A stretch of DNA of 64,000 nucleotides from Hydrocarboniclastica marina (GTDB taxonomy: Bacteria; Pseudomonadota; Gammaproteobacteria; Pseudomonadales; Oleiphilaceae), in NCBI RefSeq assembly GCF_004851605.1, contig NZ_CP031093.1, forward strand, positions 3,596,692 through 3,660,691. The letters are read 5' to 3'. A program made the translations under genes and the position numbers. Below, one piece after another: positions 53,901 through 62,999 of the stretch; positions within the stretch are counted from its first letter, which is position 1, and each line of letters opens with the position of its first letter. The notes below the pieces were generated by a model that saw only the letters and a list, made by a program, of their open reading frames with translations, did not search any database and was not told the DNA's origin.

Positions 53901-54206
53901 GACAATCTCTATCGGGGTGGACAGCTTGCGCGACAGTAACCGCAGGTAATCCGCCATCAGCCCTTCCGGCTGGCCCTGACGGTCAACGCCCGCGAGAGGG
54001 TACTGGTTCACGGGCAGGCCAATGACGAGTTTGTCCTTGGCAATCAGCCAGTCAACTTCATCGCCACTGAGCATGGGCATGTGAACGCTGACATAGGGGT
54101 CTGCAGGGGTCGACCCGGCACCGAAGACGAAGCTCAGAAAGAATATAATGAAAAGCCGCAGCAAAAGGCTCGGCGGGCGTTTAGCGGCAGGCGCAACCTC
54201 ACTCAT
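50976..54206 (-). CDS. BvgS-like hybrid sensor histidine kinase
   Basis: A 1076-residue protein. After one N-terminal helix come two periplasmic solute-binding-type domains (about 55-280 and 295-520), a membrane helix (about 530-550), a histidine kinase (FLANMSHEIRTPMNAVMGY with His603; NLVGNAIKFTQTG; GGTGLGLAISRKL), and a receiver (LVLVVDDNGTNR, LILMDIRMPDMDG, GYLRKPVSR). No phosphotransfer (HPt) domain is apparent at the C-terminus, but an all-helical region of about 85 residues is present. The start at 54206 overlaps the xerC stop as ATGAGTGA. The ligand and the output regulator are unknown. Confidence 0.92.
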   Translation of the reverse strand: MSEVAPAAKRPPSLLLRLFIIFFLSFVFGAGSTPADPYVSVHMPMLSGDEVDWLIAKDKLVIGLPVNQYPLAGVDRQGQPEGLMADYLRLLSRKLSTPIEIVPGSPVALEQSLRDGTIDALAMASPGTWAEREFQLTHALFRVPYAAFVRQGDASISRLRGLEHKRIALSEDDDFPFTLIEPLQQYTPSPVRSVEEGMTQVNAGRADTFLVPVPVGQAFMENFGAQLQIGMVLADEPRRYAMAVLPDNEPLLRILNAAVDSISGAQHQLLRSIWLEDLGPGGKVSNELTQDERRWLREHPNLRIAFRGDWPPLEFSEDGQARGFVPDLVSALEDQLGYRFKRQELGQIAGAERRLEVGNLDIVAALPPTPRRQGRFLFTRAYRELPIAMVTRDDSRFIGDLRELGSERIGAVQGEASHEFLLINHPDLNIVPVQSMQDGLIKLSNGELDVMITHIPGVTYSVARLGLSNLRITSVTPYQYELRMGVRPDMPELVGILNKTLSQLDQPGYEQIYNRWIHLDMDRETDYTVLRRVVVIALVILAVFLYWNRKLSREVEVRVRSERALRSSEEALREEKSRAEALARQAEAASRAKSEFLANMSHEIRTPMNAVMGYTELLERDLRDPRQRGYLDSIKSGSRSLLTLINDILDLSRVEAGKMRLEYQPTDLTRVLEDVRRIFQARAMEQGLVLETRLAGELPPTLVLDDTRLRQVLFNLVGNAIKFTQTGKVELIAQAVEVVDPDGQSRFTLRFDVRDSGIGIPLEQQARIFDAFEQQEGQSNRQFGGTGLGLAISRKLVEMMGGTLTLQSEVGQGSCFTVHIPLVEVASTEGDALESAALVDDFWFEPALVLVVDDNGTNRALVRDMLEPAGLRISEASTGREALEMAAAEKPDLILMDIRMPDMDGFETRAALNRDAELASVPVVALTASVMPSEASRIRGARFHGYLRKPVSRFTLLAELARFLRHERREQVAHESISAVPFADLPARRQRRLQARLYREFSDWRERLIDSGDPAALRAFAETLLACGREEQVLEIVAYCEGLLDAIDGFDLDRVAELLAQFPPVGVPVESPDQLP

Positions 54207-55182
54207 CGCGCGCCTGCGGCTTCTGGTCTGAACCGGATTGTCGCCGGGCACGGGGATGGGCGCGGTCATAGACCTGGGCCAGATGCTGGAAGTCGAGGTG
54301 CGTGTAGATCTGGGTGGTGGAGATATCGGAGTGTCCGAGCAACTCCTGTACGGCTCTCAGATCGCTGCTCGACTCGAGCAAGTGGCTGGCGAACGAGTGC
54401 CTGAACAAGTGGGGATGCAGCCGCCGGTCGGCCCCAACGGTCGTCCCCCATAGGGCAAGCCGCTGCTGCACCGAGCGCGCCTGCAGACGCCCGCCACGCT
54501 GGCTCAGAAAGACAGCCTGACAGTCAGCATTACCAGCCCACTGGGGCCGCAGTGCGAGCCATTCCGCCAGCGCCGCACGGGCCGCCCGACCAACCGGCAG
54601 CAAACGCCGCTTGTTGCCCTTGCCGGTGACCATCACTTCTCCGGCATCCAGATCCAGCTGGGGCAGATCGAGACCAACCAGCTCTGCCAGGCGCAGGCCC
54701 GACGAATAGAACAACTCTACAATAGCGCGATCACGTACCTCGTGTGGGCCTTCAGCGGCACGCGGGGCATCGAGCATATGGCTCAGGCTGTCGACGTCTA
54801 TTACCGCAGGCAGACGGCGTGGGTGTTTGGGCGCGCGCAAATCCAGGGCCGGATTGTCCCGGGCCCGACCTTCGCGAATCAGAAACACAAAGAGCCGCCG
54901 GGTAGCCGACAGCTGGCGGGCAATGCTCCTGCCAGAAAGGTGCTGTCGCGCCAGAGAAGCGGTAAAGCGACGCAGGCAGTGGAGATCAAGCTCATTCCAG
55001 TCGCTGACGCCGTGATCGGCGAGATAGTTGGCCAACCGCCGCAAGTCACGCTGGTAGTTTGAGCAGGTGTGCGGCGAGCTGCGCTTTTCGCGCTGCAGGT
55101 ACAGCAAAAAGTCCTCGATCGCCACCACGAGCGCCGCAAAGTTGGCGGCACTTTCGGCTGTCATCTGCGGACCGTCGCTCAT
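54199..55182 (-). CDS. xerC: Tyrosine recombinase XerC
   Basis: A 327-residue recombinase that with XerD resolves chromosome dimers at dif. N-terminal core-binding domain (FLLYLQREKRSSPHTCSNYQRDL), then catalytic residues: Arg in SGLRLAEL, Lys in GKGNKRR, His-x-x-Arg in HPHLFRHSF, the His of LLGHSDIS and Tyr in TQIYTHLD. The usual order DUF484-xerC is kept. The stop overlaps the kinase gene downstream. A 14-base repeat lies just upstream of the start codon. Confidence 0.94.
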   Translation of the reverse strand: MSDGPQMTAESAANFAALVVAIEDFLLYLQREKRSSPHTCSNYQRDLRRLANYLADHGVSDWNELDLHCLRRFTASLARQHLSGRSIARQLSATRRLFVFLIREGRARDNPALDLRAPKHPRRLPAVIDVDSLSHMLDAPRAAEGPHEVRDRAIVELFYSSGLRLAELVGLDLPQLDLDAGEVMVTGKGNKRRLLPVGRAARAALAEWLALRPQWAGNADCQAVFLSQRGGRLQARSVQQRLALWGTTVGADRRLHPHLFRHSFASHLLESSSDLRAVQELLGHSDISTTQIYTHLDFQHLAQVYDRAHPRARRQSGSDQKPQARDE

Positions 55183-55193
55183 CCGTTCATTCC

Positions 55194-55249
55194 CTGGCTG
55201 TCGTTACCTGGCTGTCGTTACCTGGCTGGGGCTACCTGGCTGGAGCTAC
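55194..55249 (-). repeat. Four 14-bp tandem units between DUF484 and xerC, covering the DUF484 stop
   Basis: CTGGCTGTCGTTAC occurs twice, then CTGGCTGGGGCTAC and CTGGCTGGAGCTAC (plus-strand spelling). The DUF484 stop codon (complement of 55246-55248) is in the last unit, and the xerC start is 12 bases beyond the first. It would set the spacing between the two coupled genes. Confidence 0.92.
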
Positions 55250-55971
55250 CTGGCCTCTCCGGCAGCGGCTGCCAAAGTCTCGGCGGCATCCACTTGAAGC
55301 AGGGGCGGTAACATACGGCTGAGGGTATCACTGATGTACGACAGGAAAAGCGAGCCCATGCCACTTTCGAAGTAGTCGTTTTTCTTGCTGCCCACTGCGA
55401 GCGCACCGAGCAGATCATTGTAACGCAGCGGGATGATAGCCGCTGACCCGATCTGTTCGGACGTGGGAAACAGCAGTTTCAGCTGAGGTTCACGGAAACG
55501 CCCGCAGAGAGCCTTGTCGCCAACGAGTAAAGAGCCCAGAACCTCATCCGCTTCCTGTCGGGTTACGAAGTGGAGGCTGCCCTGCTGCGGGAGCGCCGCA
55601 CGGCTGGAGAAAAGCACCAGCCCCGTAGCGTCTAGGCCGAAATCGTGGCGCATGCATTCGTCCAGCGCCGCAGCAATATCAGCCAGAGAATCAGCTTCGA
55701 GCAGCTTGACCAATAGCCGCTTGCTCAATTCGAACAGGCGGTCATTCTGACGGGCAATGGAAACCAGTTCGCCCAATTCCCGGCGCAAGGTGTCGCGCTG
55801 CTCCCGGAACAGGTGGACCTGGCGTTCAACCAGGGAAATCGCCCGGCCACTGTCGTGGGGCAGGCTCAAGTCAGCCAATACATCCGTATGGGAAAGAAAG
55901 AACTCTGGATGCTGGCGCAAATAATCAGCCACGGCATCAGCAGTGAGCTCCGACGCATCGTGCGACGTCAT
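55246..55971 (-). CDS. DUF484 family protein (GAF-like)
   Basis: A 241-residue protein of the DUF484 family, found in front of xerC in many gammaproteobacteria. The first 30 residues (ADAVADYLRQHPEFFLSHTDVLADLSLPH) and VERQVHLFREQRDTLRRELGELV coiled segment are typical; the C-terminal half is a GAF-like fold. Function unknown. It starts 71 bases after dapF's stop. Confidence 0.9.
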   Translation of the reverse strand: MTSHDASELTADAVADYLRQHPEFFLSHTDVLADLSLPHDSGRAISLVERQVHLFREQRDTLRRELGELVSIARQNDRLFELSKRLLVKLLEADSLADIAAALDECMRHDFGLDATGLVLFSSRAALPQQGSLHFVTRQEADEVLGSLLVGDKALCGRFREPQLKLLFPTSEQIGSAAIIPLRYNDLLGALAVGSKKNDYFESGMGSLFLSYISDTLSRMLPPLLQVDAAETLAAAAGEAR

Positions 55972-56042
55972 GGGGTAACCCTCGAATCGAGCAGGCGCTA
56001 GCCTGAAATGATTTTTTTCGACCAGAGTGGATCTGTCGGTGT

Positions 56043-56948
56043 TTATTTTTTTCTGGCGCCGCCACTTCTGCGAGGCCGGCGCCTGCTGTTTGAGCCAGCT
56101 AGCCAGAGCTGACCTTCAAAAACGGTTGTCGCAGGCCCTTCCATCATCACCGGGTGACCCTCACCGGGCCATTCAATAATGAGGCTGCCGCCTGCCAGGA
56201 GCACTTCCACCCTCTCATCCAACAGGCCGCGCAAGCGTCCCGCCACCACCGCCGCACAGGCGCCAGTGCCACATGCGCGGGTTTCGCCAACGCCGCGCTC
56301 GAAAACCCGCAGACGCACGCGGTCGGGTGATTCCACCTGCATGAACCCGACATTAACGCGGGCCGGAAAGCGCGGATGCGACTCAAGCTCAGGTCCAAGG
56401 GTCTCGACAGGCGCCCGCTCGACCGAGTCCACGACCAGCACAGCATGCGGATTACCCATGGAGACCGCACTTAACGTCCAGGTCTGGCCCTGTGTCTCAA
56501 CAGCATAGCTCAGTTCGCGGCTTTCGGCTTTGAACGGAATAGCGGCAGGATCCAGCTCAGGCAGGCCCATATCCACCCGCACGGCGCCGTCCGGCTTGAT
56601 GCTCAGCTGGATCAGCCCGGTATTGGTCTCGACGTCGATAATGTCCTTCCGGGTCAGGCCCTGTTCCCGCACGAAGCGGGCAAAACAGCGGGCGCCGTTG
56701 CCGCACTGTTCGACCTCGCCGCCGTCAGCATTGAAAATCCGGTAGCGGAAATCAACGTCAGGCCGACCCGGCGGCTCGACCAACAGAAGCTGGTCGAATC
56801 CCACCCCGAAGTGTCGGTCAGCCAGACGCCGAATCTGGGCCTGGTCAAGCTGGACCTCCTGGGTGACGCCGTCGATCACCATGAAGTCATTGCCCAACCC
56901 GTGCATTTTCGTGAACCGCAACTGGCGGCTCTGGCGCGAAGCGGCCAT
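56043..56948 (-). CDS. dapF: Diaminopimelate epimerase (DapF)
   Basis: A 301-residue enzyme that converts LL- to meso-diaminopimelate for lysine and peptidoglycan. Both catalytic cysteines are visible: Cys82 (EQCGNGARC) and Cys226 (TRACGTGAC). [15 protein letters not shown] opens the protein. About 18 residues at the C terminus, very basic ([13 protein letters not shown]), extend the usual 275. It begins at the stop of lysA (TGATG), so the two are coupled and act in the same pathway. Confidence 0.95.
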   Translation of the reverse strand: MAASRQSRQLRFTKMHGLGNDFMVIDGVTQEVQLDQAQIRRLADRHFGVGFDQLLLVEPPGRPDVDFRYRIFNADGGEVEQCGNGARCFARFVREQGLTRKDIIDVETNTGLIQLSIKPDGAVRVDMGLPELDPAAIPFKAESRELSYAVETQGQTWTLSAVSMGNPHAVLVVDSVERAPVETLGPELESHPRFPARVNVGFMQVESPDRVRLRVFERGVGETRACGTGACAAVVAGRLRGLLDERVEVLLAGGSLIIEWPGEGHPVMMEGPATTVFEGQLWLAGSNSRRRPRRSGGARKK

Positions 56949-58204
56949 CAGGCCTCCCCGGGAAGACAGGTCTCCAGCGCGACCTGATCCTCAAACGATT
57001 CCCGGCGACGGACGACGTGCACCTGGGAGCCATCGACCAGCAGTTCCGGCGGCCGGTTTCGGCTGTTGTAATTGGAGCTCATGACGAAACCATACGCGCC
57101 CGCCGAGCGCACGGCGAGCAAATCGCCGGCAGCCAGGTCAAGCTCGCGGTCTTTGCCGAGAAAATCACCGGTTTCACATATTGGCCCAACCAGATCATAA
57201 CAACGGCGGTTGCCATCCTCGCGCGGTACCACCGGGACAATGTCCTGCCATGCGCTGTAGAGCGCAGGCCGGATGAGGTCGTTCATGGCGCCATCTATGA
57301 TCGCGAAATTACGGTGCTCGCTGCACTTCAGGGACAAGACGCGCGTCACCAGAATGCCGGAGTTGGCCGCTATTGACCGACCGGGTTCAAGGATCAGTTC
57401 CAGCGGGCGCTGGCCCAGACGCTCAAGAATTGCACCGATGTAAGTCGCCGGCTCGGGCGGCGTTTCGTCCTGATAGCGCACCCCGAGCCCGCCACCCAGG
57501 TCCAGGTGCCGGATTGCAATTCCTTCAGCCTGCAGGCGGTCTACCAGCGCCAACACCCGGTCGAGGGCGTCGAGAAAGGGCGCGACTTCCGTCAGCTGGG
57601 AGCCGATATGGCAGTCCACGCCGGCGACATCAAGATGTTCGAGCTCTGCCGCCTGGCGATAAAGCCGCTCGGCGCTGTTTATATCGATACCGAACTTGTT
57701 GTCCTTGAGGCCGGTCGATATATAAGGATGGGTACGGGCATCCACGTCGGGATTGACCCGCAGCGATACGGTGGCGACCGCACCCTCCTCTGCTGCAACT
57801 GCATTGAGCTGGAACAGCTCGGCCTCGGACTCCACATTAAAACAACGCACGCCCACGGCGAGCGCCCGACGCATTTCATCAGGCTGCTTGCCGACGCCTG
57901 AAAAGACAACTTTGGCCGGATCACCACCCGCTCGCAGCACCCGTTCCAGCTCGCCACCGGAAACGATGTCGAAGCCCGCACCCAAACGCGCCAGCAAATC
58001 CAGCACCGCCAGATTGCTGTTGGCTTTGACCGCGTAACACACCAGGTGGGGTCGGTTTGCCAGTGCTTCATCGTAGGCCCGGAACTGGGCTTCGAACGCA
58101 GCCCGGGAATAAATATACGCCGGGGTGCCGTGCTGGCGTGCGATCTGCTCGACCGGTACATCTTCCGCGTAGAGCTGGTTATCGCGGTACTGAAAGTGGT
58201 CCAT
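56948..58204 (-). CDS. lysA: Diaminopimelate decarboxylase (LysA)
   Basis: A 418-residue PLP enzyme making lysine from meso-diaminopimelate. PLP lysine Lys60 is in [39 protein letters not shown] and [11 protein letters not shown] match the family, with the Tyr in [15 protein letters not shown]. It is the first gene after lptM, with a long hairpin between, and it precedes dapF. Confidence 0.95.
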   Translation of the reverse strand: MDHFQYRDNQLYAEDVPVEQIARQHGTPAYIYSRAAFEAQFRAYDEALANRPHLVCYAVKANSNLAVLDLLARLGAGFDIVSGGELERVLRAGGDPAKVVFSGVGKQPDEMRRALAVGVRCFNVESEAELFQLNAVAAEEGAVATVSLRVNPDVDARTHPYISTGLKDNKFGIDINSAERLYRQAAELEHLDVAGVDCHIGSQLTEVAPFLDALDRVLALVDRLQAEGIAIRHLDLGGGLGVRYQDETPPEPATYIGAILERLGQRPLELILEPGRSIAANSGILVTRVLSLKCSEHRNFAIIDGAMNDLIRPALYSAWQDIVPVVPREDGNRRCYDLVGPICETGDFLGKDRELDLAAGDLLAVRSAGAYGFVMSSNYNSRNRPPELLVDGSQVHVVRRRESFEDQVALETCLPGEA

Positions 58205-58265
58205 GGAGAATCCTGTCTGAGTATTACTGGAGCCTGTGCCCTGATATTTAGTGTGGGAGCTTAGG

Positions 58266-58306
58266 AGCCTCTGATTAACTCCTGGGTCAGGCGTTAATCA
58301 GAGGCT
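58266..58306 (-). terminator. 14-bp hairpin between lptM and lysA
   Basis: A perfect 14-base-pair stem (58266-58279 with 58293-58306) and a 13-base loop lie just after the lptM stop (58310). No T-run follows on the minus strand, so it may stabilise the lptM transcript end or attenuate lysA. Confidence 0.5.
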
Positions 58307-58309
58307 TCC

Positions 58310-58609
58310 TTACTGTCCGAACTCCGCTGCTTCGCGGCGATCGTTGCCATCGCTATCGGCCTCAACCTTCTCGGAACGTGCTTCCGGTGCCGTGCCTTCA
58401 GCTGGCGCCTGGTCCGGAAACGCCTGATCCTGAGATGCGGCGGGCGGCTTTTGTTCCTCATCCAGCCTGGCATCAATCTCCTCGGCCGCAGCGGGCGGCG
58501 CCGACGCCGCGGTCTGCTGCTGGGGCGGGATATAGAGCGGCCCTTTCTGTCCACAGGCTATCAGCAACGGCGCCGCGAGCAACGGTATCAACACAATTAG
58601 CTTTGGCAT
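58310..58609 (-). CDS. lptM: LptM-type lipoprotein (YifL/LppL)
   Basis: A 99-residue lipoprotein. The lipobox LLIACGQKGPLYIPP is the LptM signature, in which the lipidated Cys is followed by GQKGPLY. In E. coli, LptM helps LptD to mature its disulphides for lipopolysaccharide export. The tail is longer than usual and rich in Ala, Glu and Asp. The order lptM-lysA-dapF is the usual one. AAGG precedes the ATG. Confidence 0.9.
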   Translation of the reverse strand: MPKLIVLIPLLAAPLLIACGQKGPLYIPPQQQTAASAPPAAAEEIDARLDEEQKPPAASQDQAFPDQAPAEGTAPEARSEKVEADSDGNDRREAAEFGQ

Positions 58610-58893
58610 ACTATTACCTTTTGAAATAATCGCCTCTCGTAATAACCCTACTTTGGGCGCGACATGCAGCCCGGCGTCGGGAGGCAGATGCGAACCCGCT
58701 GAAGATTTGAGCGGACAAGTATACGGTTTACGCCCTGTTTTCTCATCTTTTCAGAAGCAGGGCGGTTGCCCCGCCCGCGGGCCCGGCCTTAACTCCCCCG
58801 CCCTTTCTGGCTATAGTGAGAACCGACAGACCGAGGCAGAATTAACTGGCGGGAGCATCAATTCGCCGCCCAACTCCAGAACAGGACCACCGC

Positions 58894-61323
58894 TTGAAAG
58901 AATTTGTTGTCAGTCGCCACGCATCCGGGTCCACCGATGACTCCAGCCCTCGCAGTGCGCATTTCCGGGCCGATGACCGCGGCGTCCTCACATGGGCTGA
59001 CAACGGCGCCGAAAGTCTGTTCGGTTACAGTAGCGGCCGATTCCCAGGCATGACGGTGCGACACCTGGTCGCCGGCAGCGAAGACGACCCCTTCTCACCG
59101 GCTCACGAAGAAACGCTCAACCATGGCCAGAAACTGACCCTGACGTTTCGCCATGCCAACGGCTTTTTCTTTACAGGTCATCTGCAGCTGGGCGCCAGCC
59201 ACCTGGACGAGGATAACGCCGCGAGCGCCATGATCACCTTGTTGCCAGAAGCTTCTCTCGAAAGAAGCCGGTTACGACAGATCGAGATTGGCGCAAAGCT
59301 CGGCACCTGGGACCTTGGTGTCCAGAACAACAATATCCATTGGTCAGAAGGGGTCTATAACATCCTGGAATTACGCCCCGGCGCGGAGGTCAGCCCGGAG
59401 CACGCTCTGTTCTATTTCCAGGCAGGACAGACCCGAATCCGCGCGGCACTGCGCCGCTGCCTGCGTACCGGCAAAGCATTTGCGTTCGACCTGCCCATTC
59501 TAACTGCGCAGCAGCGCCCCCGCTGGGTCCGCCTGACAGGTAATGCTGAGTATCAGGGTGAGCTCGTCGACAAAGTAAGCGGCGTGTTGGTAGACATCAC
59601 CCCCGAGCATGATCAAACGCTCAAAGCGCAGCGGTGGCGGCATCTGCTGGACGGGATGCTCGCGTCGACCGACGAGTTGATCATGGCTGTCGACCCCGAG
59701 TTCAAAGTCATACTGATCAATGAAGCTGCGGCCTCACAGTTTGAAACAACATTTAACCTCCGCCCCGCGGCGGGCGACTCGCTGCCCGAACTGCTGCAGC
59801 AGTACCCCAACGAAAACCGGCTCTACCGGCGCCTTTGGCAGCGGGCAATGGAGCGCGACTTTTTCTGTGTTGAAATGCCCCTCTCCCAGCAGGACCCGGA
59901 CCTCGCGGTGTTCGAAGTGCATTTCCACCGGCTCACAGATGGCGCGGGCACTGTCATTGGCGCGGTCTTCCGGGCGCAGGATATGAGCGAGAAGGTGGGC
60001 CAGGGAACACTGAGCTACGTCACCAGCCACGACCCGGTGACAGGACTGCTGAACCGCAGGGAATTCCTGCACAGGTTGAAACGGGCGCTGCTGAACAAGG
60101 CCGAAAAAGGCAATGCGCACGCGCTCCTCTATCTCGACCTGGACCATTTCGAGAAGCTGAACGATACCCACGGTACCGGTGCGTGTGACCGCTACCTCCG
60201 CGCGCTGGCCATGCGCCTGAGCTCGCGTATACGCCAACGGGACGCGCTGGCGCGGGTCGGCGGCGACAAACTTGCTGTGCTGCTGGACAACTGTGACGAG
60301 AACGAAGCACGCAAAGTCGCCGAGAATCTGCGCCTTGCGTTGGGTGAGCTTACCCTGGAATGGCGTAACCAGAGCCTGTCCTGCACCGCCAGCGCCGGTC
60401 TGGTGCCTTTACCTAGCCAGATCGACGAGCGCCCGGAGGACCTTCTGGCGTTGGCCGCAGACCTCTGCCAGACCGCCAAGACAGCGGGCCGTAACCGCCT
60501 GCATGTGCATCGGGACCCCGGCAATCTGGCGGCGGAAGAACAGACCAGCGTCAGGCTCCAGCAGTTGCAAACTGCCATGACCAACAGAGCCGTTGAGCTT
60601 CGGTTCCAGTCGATCCGCCCCATCGCGAGTGTGACCTGGGGTGACAACATCGAGATTCTGTCACGGCTCAAGGTCAGCAGTGAAGCCACCTCGTGGGGGC
60701 CTGGAGAATTCCTGCCCCTCGCTGAACGCTTCGACCTTGCCTCACAATTTGACCGCCTGGTGGTTGCCGAGACGCTGGCCTGGCTTGCGCGTAATCCGCT
60801 TATGGAGCCGCGCTTGAAGATGTGCTGTTTCAATGTGTCCCAGGGAAGCCTGATGGACTCCGCCTTCGCCAGCGAAATCGGCCCGCTGCTGGCGGAGAGC
60901 AACTACGCGCCCTCCGTATTCTGCTTCGAAGTCCAGGAAAGCGACGCAGTGCGCGACCCGTCAGCCGTCGAGGAGCTCTGCCATGCCCTCCACGAACTGG
61001 GCTGCAGGGTGGCGCTGGAGGGCGTCAGCGGGACCGGCCAGAGCTATAACCTGATCTCCCGCCTGCCGATCGACGTGATCAAACTTGACGGCAAACTGAT
61101 GAAGTCGATGATGGATGAGCCTGTGCAGCAGGTCATGGTGGAGTCGCTCCACCGGGTGGCGGAAGTGTCGGGGAAAATCACCATCGCCCAGTACATCGAG
61201 GATGATGAAATGCTCAAACAGGCGCGTGCGCTTGGGATCCACTTCGGCCAGGGCTACCGCCTGGCGTCACCCCGCCCGCTGGATGAGCTGGCACCACCGC
61301 CCTGGCAGGACGTCGTCAACTGA
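58894..61323 (+). CDS. PAS-GGDEF-EAL protein with both output domains degenerate (FimX-like)
   Basis: An 809-residue protein. Start TTG at 58894 follows AGGA by 7 bases. PAS-like regions precede a GGDEF domain whose signature reads GGDKL, and an EAL domain reading EIL where EAL is expected. Other EAL active-site acids are lost: the DDFG site reads LEGVSG and the EGVE site reads AQYIED, whereas the Asn of CFNVSQG, the Lys of VIKLDGKL and GQGYR survive. It should therefore bind, not make or split, c-di-GMP, like FimX or LapD; FimX is the closer likeness. It is convergent with argH. Confidence 0.88.
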   Translation: MKEFVVSRHASGSTDDSSPRSAHFRADDRGVLTWADNGAESLFGYSSGRFPGMTVRHLVAGSEDDPFSPAHEETLNHGQKLTLTFRHANGFFFTGHLQLGASHLDEDNAASAMITLLPEASLERSRLRQIEIGAKLGTWDLGVQNNNIHWSEGVYNILELRPGAEVSPEHALFYFQAGQTRIRAALRRCLRTGKAFAFDLPILTAQQRPRWVRLTGNAEYQGELVDKVSGVLVDITPEHDQTLKAQRWRHLLDGMLASTDELIMAVDPEFKVILINEAAASQFETTFNLRPAAGDSLPELLQQYPNENRLYRRLWQRAMERDFFCVEMPLSQQDPDLAVFEVHFHRLTDGAGTVIGAVFRAQDMSEKVGQGTLSYVTSHDPVTGLLNRREFLHRLKRALLNKAEKGNAHALLYLDLDHFEKLNDTHGTGACDRYLRALAMRLSSRIRQRDALARVGGDKLAVLLDNCDENEARKVAENLRLALGELTLEWRNQSLSCTASAGLVPLPSQIDERPEDLLALAADLCQTAKTAGRNRLHVHRDPGNLAAEEQTSVRLQQLQTAMTNRAVELRFQSIRPIASVTWGDNIEILSRLKVSSEATSWGPGEFLPLAERFDLASQFDRLVVAETLAWLARNPLMEPRLKMCCFNVSQGSLMDSAFASEIGPLLAESNYAPSVFCFEVQESDAVRDPSAVEELCHALHELGCRVALEGVSGTGQSYNLISRLPIDVIKLDGKLMKSMMDEPVQQVMVESLHRVAEVSGKITIAQYIEDDEMLKQARALGIHFGQGYRLASPRPLDELAPPPWQDVVN

Positions 61324-61450
61324 TGCTGACGGCGGCACCGCGGTTTACCAGCTGAGCGAAGCCGGCGTTGGCGAAGCCCTCAATTGGGAACAACAGCTCC
61401 ACATGGTCACCTGTAGCGGGTACCAGGATGAGTGGCACCAGCCGTAGCTT

Positions 61451-62872
61451 CTACCCGGCGTCCCGCGCTTCGAGCGAAGCCCGTGCACGACCAACCGCGG
61501 CGCGGACCTGGGCCGGTGCTGTCCCGCCCAGGTGATCCCGGGCCGAAACCGAGCCTTCCAGTGTCAGGATATCAAACACATCCTCGCCAATGGTGTCGGA
61601 GAACTGCTTGAGCTCGGCCAGAGTCAGGTCCGCCAGGTCACGCTTTTCCCGCACCCCAAAACCGACGGCTTTACCGACAACTTCGTGCGCGTCACGGAAT
61701 GGCATGCCTTTCTTGACCAGATAGTCGGCCAGGTCGGTCGCGGTGGAGAATCCGCGCCGCGCCGCCAGACGGGTTTCTTCGCGGTTGACCTGCAGGGCCG
61801 GAATCATGTCGCCATAGGCTTTGAGGCAGCCCTTGACCGTATCGACCGCGTCAAACAGCGGTTCCTTGTCTTCCTGGTTGTCCTTGTTGTACGCCAGCGG
61901 CTGTCCTTTCATCAGGGTCAGTAGCGCGATCAGGTGGCCATTCACCCGGCCGGTCTTGCCGCGCACCAGCTCGGGCACATCGGGATTCTTCTTCTGGGGC
62001 ATAATCGACGAGCCCGTGCAGAAGCGATCCGGCAGATCAATGAAATTGAACTGTGCTGAGGTCCAGAGCACCAGTTCTTCGCTGAAACGGGACAGGTGGG
62101 TCACCAGCATCGCCGCAAAGGCGCAAAACTCAATGGCAAAGTCGCGATCGCTGACGGAGTCGAGGGAGTTGCCGCTGGCGCGGTCAAAGCCCAGCAGTTC
62201 CGCTGTAAATGCCCGATCGATGGGATAGGTCGTACCAGCCAGTGCGGCGGCCCCGAGCGGCATGACGTTGACGCGCTTGCGGCAGTCCAGCAACCGGCCG
62301 TAATCGCGCTCCAGCATCTCGTACCAGGCCAGCATGTGGTGACCGAAGGTGACTGGCTGAGCGGTTTGCAGATGGGTGAACCCGGGCATGATTGTGTCTG
62401 CCTCTCGCTCGGCCAGTGCGATGAGCCCCGCCTGCAGCCGGGTCAGTTCCGCCGCGATAACATCGATCTCGTCGCGCAGGTAAAGCCGGATATCGGTCGC
62501 CACCTGGTCGTTACGGGAGCGCCCCGTGTGCAGCTTTTTCCCCGTGCTGCCGATCCGGTCAGTCAGCGCAGCCTCGATGTTCATGTGAACATCTTCAAGC
62601 GTGACAGACCATTCAAAGCGCCCGGACTCAATCTCTTCCTTGACCTCACCCAACCCGGCGATAATCTGGTCGCGCTCGGAATCGGTCAGTACGCCCACTT
62701 TTGCCAGCATGGTAGCGTGCGCAATCGAGCCGGTGATGTCGTGGTGATAAAGCCGCTTATCGAAAGAGACCGATGCGGTGAAGCGCTCGACAAACGCGTC
62801 GGTGGGCTCGGTAAAACGGCCCCCCCAGGGTTTTTCGGCGCGGGTCTTGTTTGCGGTCTGGTCGTCGCTCAT
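61451..62872 (-). CDS. argH: Argininosuccinate lyase (ArgH)
   Basis: A 473-residue enzyme of the last step of arginine synthesis (argininosuccinate to arginine and fumarate). The fumarase-superfamily signature [13 protein letters not shown] is near residue 287, and [20 protein letters not shown] near 115 and the [11 protein letters not shown] region are normal. Its product feeds SpeA in this window. It is divergent from the FimS/AlgZ gene across 127 bases, as in Pseudomonas. Confidence 0.95.
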   Translation of the reverse strand: MSDDQTANKTRAEKPWGGRFTEPTDAFVERFTASVSFDKRLYHHDITGSIAHATMLAKVGVLTDSERDQIIAGLGEVKEEIESGRFEWSVTLEDVHMNIEAALTDRIGSTGKKLHTGRSRNDQVATDIRLYLRDEIDVIAAELTRLQAGLIALAEREADTIMPGFTHLQTAQPVTFGHHMLAWYEMLERDYGRLLDCRKRVNVMPLGAAALAGTTYPIDRAFTAELLGFDRASGNSLDSVSDRDFAIEFCAFAAMLVTHLSRFSEELVLWTSAQFNFIDLPDRFCTGSSIMPQKKNPDVPELVRGKTGRVNGHLIALLTLMKGQPLAYNKDNQEDKEPLFDAVDTVKGCLKAYGDMIPALQVNREETRLAARRGFSTATDLADYLVKKGMPFRDAHEVVGKAVGFGVREKRDLADLTLAELKQFSDTIGEDVFDILTLEGSVSARDHLGGTAPAQVRAAVGRARASLEARDAG

Positions 62873-62999
62873 GGTCTATCTTTATCCTGCTGGCCGGTTA
62901 CTTTGCTGGCGCTGAGTATAAAGGATGGCACGGCCTGCGGCGACTCCGGTGCTTGCCGGGTTCGAATACCTCAATCACGGCCCAAACAGGAGCATGCCG

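Noticed and set aside
55194-55249. A CRISPR-like array
   Set aside because: The 14-base units are head to tail without spacers, so it is a plain tandem repeat; no cas genes are in the window.
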